64,000 nt of DNA from Mucilaginibacter sp. (GTDB taxonomy: Bacteria; Bacteroidota; Bacteroidia; Sphingobacteriales; Sphingobacteriaceae): NCBI RefSeq assembly GCF_025362475.1, contig NZ_JANYGH010000034.1, positions 1 to 64,000 of the forward strand. Reading direction: 5' to 3'. Below are positions 51,656 through 60,495 of this stretch, in pieces (the first letter of the stretch is position 1; each line of letters begins with the position of its first letter). Both the position numbers and the translations under genes were made by a program. Below the pieces are notes generated by a model. It was not told the DNA's origin, did not search any database, and saw only the letters and a program-made list of their open reading frames with translations.

Positions 51656-53530
51656 TTATTTGACTTTTGATTGTAACCAATTGTTACGGAAGGTTTCCTG
51701 TTCTTTAGATAGTTGTTTACCTGCTTTTTCGAAAGTAAGTACTTCAAAATTAGGATTTTCTTCCAGTACGATGGTAGTTTCGTGATTACCGGTACGGTTT
51801 TTATAATTTACGGTAAGCTTATCTCCCGGTTTTTTCCCGTTTAGCTGATCGTCAAATCCTTTTTGATCTTTAATATCAACACCGTTAACTTTTAAAATAA
51901 TGTCACCAGCATCAAGCCCTGCTTTGTAAACGGGCGAGCCTATGATTGTGCTTGATAATATAGGTAAACCATCAGCATTGGCGGCCCGTGGCTGACCAGC
52001 CCTTCCACGACCGGCAGTAGTTGCTAATGAGCCTGCCCATCCCTTCTCCGGGTCTATCCTGCGTAAAACCAAACCTGCTTTGGTTAATAATTCGGCGTAA
52101 TTATTTTTATCGATGCCTGTAATATACTTCTTAAAGAAATCGGCAGCGAATTTGGGGTTGTTGGTTGCTTTGGCTAAATCAGTCTGCAGATCAGGCACGG
52201 TATAAGGTTTCATAACTTTACCGCGGGTTAACCAAACCTGGCGCATATAATCATCAAGCGTCATATTAAAGTCGCTGCGCAAACGCAGATCAAGCGCAAG
52301 AGCTATGGCGCCGCCGTAAGTATAATAGCTTGTAAAATCGTTGGCATTGTTGTTTGGATCAATAGATACGCCAGCATCAGCAAATACCGAGTAGCGGCTC
52401 ATTTGCGTTGCCGGATATTTTGCCGCGGCAGGGGTGTTTAATATTTGGTTGACAAGGCCACCCAATGTTCCGCTATAATCATCAAGATCAACAAAGCCCG
52501 AGCGCACCAGCAACAATTCGCCATAATATTGGGTAAAACCTTCGGCAAACCAAAGCTCACTGCTCATGTTGGCATGCTCAAAATTAAAAGGCTCCAGTGT
52601 TTTTGGGCGGATACGTTTCACATTCCAGCTGTGGAAGTATTCGTGTGCATACACACCTAACAATCTTTTCTCTAACCCTTCAACCTTTGGCGCGGGGATA
52701 GTGATACAGGTAGAATTACGGTGCTCCATACCATCGCCTGATGTAGTTGGATAAATATCGCTGATAAAGGTGTACTCGCCATAATCATACGCAGGTAGTT
52801 CACCAAACACAGCTTTTTCTTCCAAAACCATTTTGGCAACCATTTTACCAAAATTATCAATCACCTGCTGACTATCGTCAGAGTGCACGGTAAGGTTTAT
52901 TTTCAGCTTTTTATTATCGGTGTTTACCACATCCCAGCTGGTTACTTTATGATCAGATAATTCGGTAGGGCAATCCATCATGTATTGCAGGTTGGGGGCA
53001 CTGTACACGTTACTGCCTTCATGCTTGAGTTGGGTCGCAATGTGCCATCCATATTTTTCAAGATCATTAAACTGGAAGGTAAGCGGTCTTTTATCCTGCC
53101 CTACAACCCACATAAATGTGGCAGGCATGTTAAGGTGGGCGTGGCTGGGGTCAATGCTGGCATAGGTGCCATCTGTCCAGTTGCCAAACAGGGTATAGCT
53201 TACTTTTACAGTAGCGGGGTGTTCTTCTACCTGGTATAAATCGCCTTCCAGCTGTTTAAGCTCAAGCGCTTTTCCATTAACATCTGTTGCTGCTACGTTG
53301 TAAATATTTTTACCAAACTCATGCGTGGCATACCTGCCTGCTGATGAACGGCTCATACGCAACAACAATGGTCCTGTGGGCGCCTGCGGAATGGTTATGG
53401 ATACCTCGGCCTCGTGGTGGGCCGCGTTAGGGAACGATATGGCGTAATAAATGGCTTTGGGGGCATCTTGCTGCGCTATCGCAACAGATGTAAATAAGGT
53501 AGCAAATGCGAGTAAAAATGATCTTTTCAT
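51656..53530 (-). CDS. M61 family metallopeptidase with PDZ domain
   Basis: 624 residues. Signal peptide (MKRSFLLAFATLFTSVAIAQ), then the M61 N-terminal beta domain, then the thermolysin-like catalytic domain with H296EYFH300 and a downstream glutamate in ELWFAEGFTQYY. The C-terminal quarter holds a PDZ domain (about 515-600, ending IILKVNGVDIKDQKGFDDQL). M61 enzymes are glycyl aminopeptidases. Its stop overlaps the M28 gene start, so the two secreted peptidases are made together. Confidence 0.93.
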   Translation of the reverse strand: MKRSFLLAFATLFTSVAIAQQDAPKAIYYAISFPNAAHHEAEVSITIPQAPTGPLLLRMSRSSAGRYATHEFGKNIYNVAATDVNGKALELKQLEGDLYQVEEHPATVKVSYTLFGNWTDGTYASIDPSHAHLNMPATFMWVVGQDKRPLTFQFNDLEKYGWHIATQLKHEGSNVYSAPNLQYMMDCPTELSDHKVTSWDVVNTDNKKLKINLTVHSDDSQQVIDNFGKMVAKMVLEEKAVFGELPAYDYGEYTFISDIYPTTSGDGMEHRNSTCITIPAPKVEGLEKRLLGVYAHEYFHSWNVKRIRPKTLEPFNFEHANMSSELWFAEGFTQYYGELLLVRSGFVDLDDYSGTLGGLVNQILNTPAAAKYPATQMSRYSVFADAGVSIDPNNNANDFTSYYTYGGAIALALDLRLRSDFNMTLDDYMRQVWLTRGKVMKPYTVPDLQTDLAKATNNPKFAADFFKKYITGIDKNNYAELLTKAGLVLRRIDPEKGWAGSLATTAGRGRAGQPRAANADGLPILSSTIIGSPVYKAGLDAGDIILKVNGVDIKDQKGFDDQLNGKKPGDKLTVNYKNRTGNHETTIVLEENPNFEVLTFEKAGKQLSKEQETFRNNWLQSKVK

Positions 53531-53825
53531 GTAATCCTGGTTATCAGCGCTGAAAATACAACTAATAGCGGAAATGTATTATATCAATATTATTACATCG
53601 TGTAAAAAGTAATAAGGATAGAAGAGTGTTTTTGAGTGAGGATGAAGTGGCATGGCTAAGATTTGCCTGAAACTAATTGAGTTGTTAAACTATGCGGCGG
53701 ACGAAACCACTATACATAAGAAGTTACAATTTATTAACGCCAGTTTAATTTTTGAACCTATATAAAAACGTCTTTCACAAAATACCGGGCTAATTATGCG
53801 TACCTTTAAAGAAATTCTTTAATCC

Positions 53826-54107
53826 ATGATCCTTTTTTCGCGAAGAAACCTACACTATACCGATTACAAATGGACAACCTATACCCCAACCGATCCACGC
53901 GTTAATGGTAAACCGGATGCAACTCCTTTTGCTAAGGACGAGGGTAATGAAATTGTTTATTTGATAAACAAACTGATGATATTATGGGATTACCGTTTTG
54001 CCAATACCGGCAATAAAATGGAAAAACTCATTCATGATAAACTGCCTGAAGAAGTTAGTACCCAGGAAGATGTACAGCAATGGCTGAAAGCCAATTTGAA
54101 GTTTTAA
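53826..54107 (+). CDS. Small hypothetical protein
   Basis: 93 residues, cytosolic, with no signal peptide. It begins MILFSRRNLHYTDYKWTTYT and has a helical middle (NEIVYLINKLMILWDY). I do not recognise a family. It stands alone between two repeat-poor gaps; the 295-bp gap 53531-53825 in front of it holds only A/T-rich sequence and a TACCTTTA box at 53800-53807 that may serve as its -7 element. Confidence 0.65.
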   Translation: MILFSRRNLHYTDYKWTTYTPTDPRVNGKPDATPFAKDEGNEIVYLINKLMILWDYRFANTGNKMEKLIHDKLPEEVSTQEDVQQWLKANLKF

Positions 54108-54171
54108 GATTAGGTAAGTAGTTGATGGTTAGCATTAATTACTTACTGTTCTCTATTTGCCACTCACCAGC

Positions 54172-55701
54172 TCATTCCTTCTTAAAATCATAAGGATTAT
54201 ACTCTACAAAATCAGCTACCTTAACTCTTACACCTGTTACCTTTCCATTTTGTACCGAGAAAGGAAAAACAGCCTTGCCCAGTGTAGGATCTGAAAAAGT
54301 TACATAAAACCGGTTGCCGCCTAATGGCTGTAGTTTAGCAAACATTTTGGGGTGATGTTCAAAACGCATCTCCAGGTCATTGTTTTCGCCCTGGGTAACC
54401 TCCATTGATCCGTATAGGCTGTTGGTATATTTACCCATATAATCACTGGCAGCCAATAATGGGCGAAGGTTCAACAATACAGAGTCGCGCAGTTTTTTAT
54501 CGGTTGCCTGGGCAGTAGCTGTTTGTGTTTTAAAGTTTTTTAGGTAAGCCTCGCTATAGTTGCGGTATCCCTGTCCAAAATAGGCATCAAGAATTTCCCA
54601 GCGCAGGGCCTCAAAAAACAGGTTTTGATCGGTGTTGGTTAAGATGATAATACCCAGATTATCCTTTGGCGATAGCGTTACTGATGACAGGTAACCATTT
54701 ACCCCACCATCATGCATCACCAAGCGATGACCGGAGTAATCCTGTATAAACCATCCCAAACCATATAACTCAAAATTATCTTCGCCATTTAAATGGTGAA
54801 TGCTGCTTACAATATCCTGTGGCTGCCTGGTGGCTTGTATCGCTGCAGATGGGATCACCTGCCTGTTGCCAACCTTGCCATCATTCAGTAAAGCCAATAC
54901 CCATTTGCTCATATCATTTACCGATGAGCTGATGGCCCCCGCAGGTGCAAGTCCATCTATCTGGCAATAAGGTATGGCAGATAGCCTGCCATCGGTAAAA
55001 GTATGGGGCACCGTACGGTTTAATGATTTGGGCATATCGGCCGTTAAAGCCAGTGTATTACTCATGCCCAATGGTGCAAAAATATTTTCTTTAAGATATA
55101 CTTCCCATGGCTTGCCGGTTACTTTAGGGATAATTTGCCCGGCAGTTAAAAATGCCGCGTTGGTATACCCCCATTTGGTGCGAAAAGCATAAGGCGCTTT
55201 AATTTGCCCTAATTTTTTAATCACCTCATCGCGGCTAAGGTTGGTATTGTAAAAAGTAAAATCGCCCTGGAATGTTTGCAAGCCCAGGCGATGACACAGC
55301 AAATCGCGTACTATAGCCTGCTCGCCGGCCAGTTGATTATCCAATTTAAATTCCGGTATATATTTGGTTACCTTATCGTCAAGTGAAAGCTTGCCGCCAG
55401 CCTGCAGCATGGCCAAAGCGGTAGCTGTAAAGGCTTTGGTGTTACTACCTATCATAAACAGGGTGTTTACATCAACATTATTGGGCATACCAAGTTCTTT
55501 GATGCCGTAGCCTTTCATCAACACTATCTTGTTGTCTTTTACAATACATACCGCCACACCCGGAATACGCCAGTTGGTAAGCGCCCGGCTTACATAAAGG
55601 TCCAAACTATCCCTGATGAATTTGCTCCTGTCGGCATGCTGGGCATGGGTAAAATTTATAAATAAAAGGCAGAGGACGACAGGTAGGAGTATTTTTTTCA
55701 T
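54172..55701 (-). CDS. Serine hydrolase, beta-lactamase family, with DUF3471
   Basis: 509 residues. Signal peptide, then the penicillin-binding fold: the active serine lies in SNTKAF (SxxK), the tyrosine in GYTNAAF (YxN), and MHDGGVNGY provides the third box in place of KTG. The last 120 residues are a DUF3471 lipocalin-like domain. Such proteins cleave D-amino acid esters or peptides in the periplasm. Function is not more specific from sequence. It is convergent with the small gene at 53826. Confidence 0.9.
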   Translation of the reverse strand: MKKILLPVVLCLLFINFTHAQHADRSKFIRDSLDLYVSRALTNWRIPGVAVCIVKDNKIVLMKGYGIKELGMPNNVDVNTLFMIGSNTKAFTATALAMLQAGGKLSLDDKVTKYIPEFKLDNQLAGEQAIVRDLLCHRLGLQTFQGDFTFYNTNLSRDEVIKKLGQIKAPYAFRTKWGYTNAAFLTAGQIIPKVTGKPWEVYLKENIFAPLGMSNTLALTADMPKSLNRTVPHTFTDGRLSAIPYCQIDGLAPAGAISSSVNDMSKWVLALLNDGKVGNRQVIPSAAIQATRQPQDIVSSIHHLNGEDNFELYGLGWFIQDYSGHRLVMHDGGVNGYLSSVTLSPKDNLGIIILTNTDQNLFFEALRWEILDAYFGQGYRNYSEAYLKNFKTQTATAQATDKKLRDSVLLNLRPLLAASDYMGKYTNSLYGSMEVTQGENNDLEMRFEHHPKMFAKLQPLGGNRFYVTFSDPTLGKAVFPFSVQNGKVTGVRVKVADFVEYNPYDFKKE

Positions 55702-55806
55702 TACAACAGATCTTATACTTTGTTAATGTACTAAATTAACGCAATTTTTACGACGGCATTAATTATTCTCAAAATAATGCCGCATTCATCATTCAAAGTA
55801 AAATAT

Positions 55807-57990
55807 ATGAGATTTTTCCGTTCGGGATCATTATTCCTGTTGATCGTTTTGTTCGTTTTGAGCAGCAATTTGGTAAAAGCACAACGTGCGCTCACCCACT
55901 GGGCAAACAATGGCTACCAGTATTATAAAATTACAGGCGGCGAAATAACCGTTTTTGATACCCGCGATACCAGCAAAAAAACTGTTTGGATAAGCAGTGC
56001 CATGCTTACACCCAAAGGAGGCAAGCCTATTGGTATAAAAAGATTTACGATAGCCGATGACGGTAAAAAAGTACTCATCAACACCAACACCCAAAAGGTA
56101 TGGCGTTATGATACCCGCGGCGATTACTGGGTATTTGATACCGGCACGCAAAAACTTTGGCAATTAGGTAAAAACCTGCCAGAGTCGTCACTAATGTTTG
56201 CCAAGCTTTCGCCAGATGGCAGCAAGGCGGCTTATGTAAGCGGGCATGATATTTATGTGGAGGATTTGGCGGGCGGAGCTGTAAAGCAACTCACTACTGA
56301 TGGCAGCACACATTTAATCAATGGAACTTTTGATTGGGCTTATGAGGAAGAGTTTGGCTGCCGCGATGGTTTTCGCTGGTCGCCGGATAGCCGCAATATA
56401 GCTTACTGGAAAATAGATGCCACTAAAATTAAAAGCTATTTGATGCTGAATACTACTGATTCTATTTACCCCTTTGTAGTACCAGTTGAATATCCTGTTG
56501 CGGGCGAAGACCCAAGCTCGGCCAAAATTGGCGTGGTTGATGTTAACACAGTGGCAACTAAATGGATCAATATACCCGGCGATGCAGTACAGCATTACAT
56601 CCCCCGCATGGAGTGGACGCTAAGCCCGAACGAGATTATCCTGGAGCAGTTGAACCGCGCACAAACCGAAAGCCGCGTGTTTATCGGTAATATATCAAAC
56701 GGAACAACCCGCATCATTCGTGAAGAAAAAAGCGACTCATGGATAGATGGTAAAGAACGCTGGAATAACGGCGACCCGATTGGCTGGGAGTGGATCAACA
56801 AAGGGAAAGACTTTTTATGGGTGAGTGAAAAGGATGGCTGGAAACATATTTACCGAGTAAATCGCGAAGGCAAAGAAACCCTGATCACTAAGGGCAATTA
56901 TGATGTGATCACGGTAAGCCTGATTGATGAGGCCGGTGGTTATATTTATTTTATGGCTTCGCCGGACAATGCTACGCAGAAATACCTTTATCGCATAAAA
57001 ATAGCTGGTGGCAATGCCGAGCGTGTTTCACCTGCCGATGAGCCGGGAACTCATGGTTATGATATTTCGCCAAATGGCAAGGTAGCACTGCACAATTTCA
57101 GCAATAGCTACACACCGCCGGTAAGCGAGGTAGTAAGTCTGCCCAACCATAAGCACATTGGCGGTAATATGATTGTACTGAACAAGAATGCCAAAAACAA
57201 ACCGGAATTTTTTAAGGTAAAAACAGCTGATGGCATTGAGATGGATGGCTGGATGATGAAGCCAACCAATTTCGACCCAAATAAAAAATACCCCGTTGTA
57301 TTTACTGTTTATGGCGAACCTGCAGGGCAAACTGTTACCGATAGCTGGGGAGCAGGCCGCAATGGCTTATACGTAGGCAGCATGGCCGATGATGGATACA
57401 TCTATATGTCGGTTGAAGGCCGAGGCGCGCCTGCACCAAAGGGCACTGCATGGCGTAAGGCTATCTACAAAAACATCGGCATCATCAACATTCGCGACCA
57501 GGCGATGGCTGCCAAAGAGATTCTGAAATGGCCATTTGTTGATTCAAGCCGCATAGCGGTGCATGGCTGGAGCGGTGGCGGTTCATCGACCCTTAACCTG
57601 ATGTTCCAGTTTCCTGAAGTTTACAAAACAGGAATAGCTGTAGCCGCCGTAGGCGATCAGTTAACTTATGATAATATTTACCAGGAGCGCTACATGGGCG
57701 TACCAGTTAATGACGAAGGCAGGGCAGCATTTATCAAAGGCTCGCCCATTACTTACGCTAAAAATCTGCGTGGTAACTTGTTGTACATACACGGTACCGG
57801 CGATGATAACGTGCATTACAAAAATGCCGAAGAGCTGATTAACGAATTGGTTAAATATAACCGCCAATTTGAGCTAATGGCATACCCTAACCGTACCCAT
57901 GGTATTTTTGAAGGACCAGGCACATCGCTGCACCTGCATACCATGTTCACCAAGTATTTGAAAGAACATTGCCCTCCGGGAGGAAGATAG
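55807..57990 (+). CDS. S9 family peptidase, dipeptidyl peptidase IV type
   Basis: 727 residues from the ATG at 55807; the ATG at 55777 would add 10 residues and lies in a hairpin (cggcatta / taatgccg). A signal peptide (MRFFRSGSLFLLIVLFVLSS) precedes the eight-bladed beta-propeller and the alpha/beta hydrolase domain. The triad is S589 (HGWSGGGS), D666/667 (GTGDDNVHY) and H698 (NRTHGI). The DPP-IV marker EEEFGCRDGFRWSPD in the propeller places it in that branch, cleaving X-Pro dipeptides. It lies alone on the plus strand and ends with a terminator. Confidence 0.94.
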   Translation: MRFFRSGSLFLLIVLFVLSSNLVKAQRALTHWANNGYQYYKITGGEITVFDTRDTSKKTVWISSAMLTPKGGKPIGIKRFTIADDGKKVLINTNTQKVWRYDTRGDYWVFDTGTQKLWQLGKNLPESSLMFAKLSPDGSKAAYVSGHDIYVEDLAGGAVKQLTTDGSTHLINGTFDWAYEEEFGCRDGFRWSPDSRNIAYWKIDATKIKSYLMLNTTDSIYPFVVPVEYPVAGEDPSSAKIGVVDVNTVATKWINIPGDAVQHYIPRMEWTLSPNEIILEQLNRAQTESRVFIGNISNGTTRIIREEKSDSWIDGKERWNNGDPIGWEWINKGKDFLWVSEKDGWKHIYRVNREGKETLITKGNYDVITVSLIDEAGGYIYFMASPDNATQKYLYRIKIAGGNAERVSPADEPGTHGYDISPNGKVALHNFSNSYTPPVSEVVSLPNHKHIGGNMIVLNKNAKNKPEFFKVKTADGIEMDGWMMKPTNFDPNKKYPVVFTVYGEPAGQTVTDSWGAGRNGLYVGSMADDGYIYMSVEGRGAPAPKGTAWRKAIYKNIGIINIRDQAMAAKEILKWPFVDSSRIAVHGWSGGGSSTLNLMFQFPEVYKTGIAVAAVGDQLTYDNIYQERYMGVPVNDEGRAAFIKGSPITYAKNLRGNLLYIHGTGDDNVHYKNAEELINELVKYNRQFELMAYPNRTHGIFEGPGTSLHLHTMFTKYLKEHCPPGGR

Positions 57991-58011
57991 TCCGTTGGAT
58001 TAAATGAAATT

Positions 58012-58050
58012 AAAATGCCCCCTTATGTAATTATGAGGGGGCATTTTTGT
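58012..58050 (+). terminator. Terminator of the S9 peptidase
   Basis: Stem AAAATGCCCCC / GGGGGCATTTT with a short loop, followed by TTTTTGTTTTT, about 20 bp after the stop. Confidence 0.9.
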
Positions 58051-58198
58051 TTTTACTTATATTTTTCAGACAATCCCATTGAGATTAACTCTGCGATTAG
58101 AAGAAAGCTCCGGAGCCAGGTTCAGGTAGCTTCCCGACAGAGCATCTTTACTTTTATTTGCTTTAGGTATACTACAGTAGCTTTAGTGAGATGAAGTT

Positions 58199-60235
58199 TT
58201 ACCAGATCCTTACTCTTTTGCCAGGATCAAGCCACATCTTATCTCCTTTTTTAATATGGAAAGCTTCATAAAATTCCGGCACATCGCTAAACGGACCATT
58301 CACCCTTAAAAAGCCCGGGGCATGTACGTCGGTCAGGATTTGGTTGGCAAGGGCCTCATCACGTTCTTGCCCAAGCCAGCCAAGTGCATAGCCTAAAAAG
58401 AAACGCTGCATAGGGCTTAAGCCATTAATTTGCTTGTCTTCTTTATATTGTTTGGTTTTTTTAAATGCATCAATACCCAATACAATGCCGCCTAAATCGG
58501 CAATGTTTTCACCTAAAGTGGCTTTGCCATTTACATGCAGACTATCCAATACAACGTAACTGCTAAACTGATCAGCAAGCATGGTGGCGCGTTTGGTGAA
58601 TTTAACAGAGTCGGTTGGTGTCCACCAGGTTTTGAGATTTCCTTTAGCATCAAACTGGCGGCCTTCATCATCAAAGCCGTGTGTAATTTCGTGGCCAATG
58701 GTTGATGCCGCTACATATCCATAAGCTACAGCATCATCAACTTCGCTGTCTTTTACACCCGGTATAGTGAACTGCGCTGCCGGCAAAGTTATCTCGTTAT
58801 TTGATGGACTGTAACTGGCATTGTAGGTTTGCGGTGTCATCCCCCATTCGGTATGGTCAACCGGTTTGCCCAGCTTGTTGATGTTCACCATGTAGGCCCA
58901 GTGTCTGGCGCGCATCACGTTGCCGGCGTATGATTCACGGTCCATCACCAATGTCGAAAAATCTTTCCATTTATCCGGATAGCCTACTTTGGGGTGGATA
59001 GCATTGAGTTTAGCCAATGCCTTTTGCTTCGTTTCGGGAGTCATCCAATCCAGTTTGGCAATATGCTCACGGTAAGCCTGCCGAATGGCTTCAACCATTT
59101 CGGTATAGCGGAGTTTGGCTGTAACCGGGAAATACTCTTTCACAAACAACTGGCCCAAAGCCTCGCCCATCAAACCGTTTTCGGTATCCAGAACACGTTT
59201 CCAGCGGGGAAGTTGTTCTTTCCGACCAGATATCACCTTGCCGCCAAAACGGAAGCTTTCCTGGTCGGCAGCATTATTAAGGTATGGCGAGTAGGATGAG
59301 ATTAGTTTCCAACGCAGGTACGCTTTCCATTCATCGGCAGAGAAAGTTTTCAACGCGGTATTTAACGCCCTGTAATATTCCGGCTGACCAACAATTACGG
59401 TATCTATAGGTTTTAATTCCAGCGTTTTAAAAACAGTATTCCAGTTGATGTTTGGTGTAAGCGCGTTTAATTGCGCTATGGGCATTTTATGGTAGTTGGC
59501 ATAAGGATCGCGCAGCTTTTCAAGTTTGCGGCTGCTATCGGCCAAAAACTTTTCTATTTTATAAATACTTTCGGCGCCTGTTTTAGCCTGTTGCTCATCA
59601 TAGCCGGTTAACCTGAGCATGGCAGGCAAATGGTTGGTAGTATAATCCGCACGAATTTTAACGGTACGGGCATCAGTTTTAAAATAGTAATCGCGGTTAG
59701 GCAAACCCAGGCCTGCCTGGCCTAATTGCAGCATCATTTTGGAGCTATTCTTAGCATCCTGGCTAACCCGGCTGCCAATCATGTTACGTGTACCGGTAGT
59801 TGTTAAAACAGCCGCGGCGTTTAATATTCCTGTGATGTCATTTGCCTGGTCTATTAGTGCCAGTTGTGTTTTTAATGGAGCGATGGCGCTTTTTTCGATA
59901 TTAACAGTATCTAAACCGGTAAAATAAAAATCGCCTATTTTTTGAGTTGTAGTTCCTTTGGGTGCATTGGCAGCCAGGGCATCCTCATTGATTTTCTTTA
60001 GTCTGTCGCGCAGTTCTTCTGATACCACATTGCCTATGCCCCAGCTGGAATATGCGGCCGGGATAGGGTTACGTTTCAACCACCCGCCGTTGGCGTATTT
60101 AAAAAAATCGTCACCCGGTTTAACCGATTGATCAAGGTTGTTGAAAACTGGGTCGTTTGGTATAGCTATGTACGCGCTTAACGCCAGCGTGGATAAGGTC
60201 ACGCACCCTAAAATAATTTTTGTGTAATGTTTCAT
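58199..60235 (-). CDS. M13 family metallopeptidase, copy 2
   Basis: 678 residues from the ATG at 60235; ATGs at 60238 and 60259 are nearby alternatives. A short N-terminal anchor leads to the M13 (neprilysin-like) protein: PGDDFFKYANGGWLKRNPIP at the start, zinc site H515EITH519 in GHEITHGFDDEGRQFD, and ENIADLGG. The C-terminus is HIKKGDKMWLDPGKRVRIW. It is a homologue of the next gene upstream (60496), sharing most of its length; the two are tandem paralogues, about 260 bp apart. Both are expected to be exported peptidases. Confidence 0.95.
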   Translation of the reverse strand: MKHYTKIILGCVTLSTLALSAYIAIPNDPVFNNLDQSVKPGDDFFKYANGGWLKRNPIPAAYSSWGIGNVVSEELRDRLKKINEDALAANAPKGTTTQKIGDFYFTGLDTVNIEKSAIAPLKTQLALIDQANDITGILNAAAVLTTTGTRNMIGSRVSQDAKNSSKMMLQLGQAGLGLPNRDYYFKTDARTVKIRADYTTNHLPAMLRLTGYDEQQAKTGAESIYKIEKFLADSSRKLEKLRDPYANYHKMPIAQLNALTPNINWNTVFKTLELKPIDTVIVGQPEYYRALNTALKTFSADEWKAYLRWKLISSYSPYLNNAADQESFRFGGKVISGRKEQLPRWKRVLDTENGLMGEALGQLFVKEYFPVTAKLRYTEMVEAIRQAYREHIAKLDWMTPETKQKALAKLNAIHPKVGYPDKWKDFSTLVMDRESYAGNVMRARHWAYMVNINKLGKPVDHTEWGMTPQTYNASYSPSNNEITLPAAQFTIPGVKDSEVDDAVAYGYVAASTIGHEITHGFDDEGRQFDAKGNLKTWWTPTDSVKFTKRATMLADQFSSYVVLDSLHVNGKATLGENIADLGGIVLGIDAFKKTKQYKEDKQINGLSPMQRFFLGYALGWLGQERDEALANQILTDVHAPGFLRVNGPFSDVPEFYEAFHIKKGDKMWLDPGKRVRIW

Positions 60236-60265
60236 CATGCAGAAATACGTTTGCATCAAATTTAA

Positions 60266-60298
60266 TTAAAAAACAAACGCCTTATTAAAAGGCGTTTG
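60266..60298 (-). terminator. Terminator of the upstream M13 gene
   Basis: On the minus strand: CAAACGCCTT, short loop, AAGGCGTTTG, then TTTTTTAATT. It lies about 200 bp after the stop at 60496, and about 30 bp before the start codon of the second M13 gene, so it separates the two. Confidence 0.8.
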
Positions 60299-60371
60299 TA
60301 ACAGTGTTGTGTGAATTATTTGGCATCATGTCATTGCGAGCGTTTCCATCAGCGTGTCGCAAAAAAAACTT

Positions 60372-60467
60372 TTTGTCATCCTGAACGCGGTGAAAGATTT
60401 ACTCTCTACCATGCTTCTTCGCCCTGTACAGTGTGCGAATAGATCCTTCGTTCCTCAGGATGACAAA
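60372..60467. repeat. Hairpin family member with mismatched arms
   Basis: Left arm tttgtcatcctgaacgcggt; right arm reads back as tttgtcatcctgaggaacga. The two arms belong to different variants seen separately elsewhere in the window. It lies between the two M13 genes. Confidence 0.85.
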
Positions 60468-60495
60468 CTTTTCAAACGCCATTTTCGACTAAAGC

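Noticed and set aside
55754..55782. Hairpin cggcatta / taatgccg before the S9 peptidase as a riboswitch or operator
   Set aside because: Only 8-bp arms, no known aptamer pattern, and it overlaps an alternative start codon; too little to call a site.
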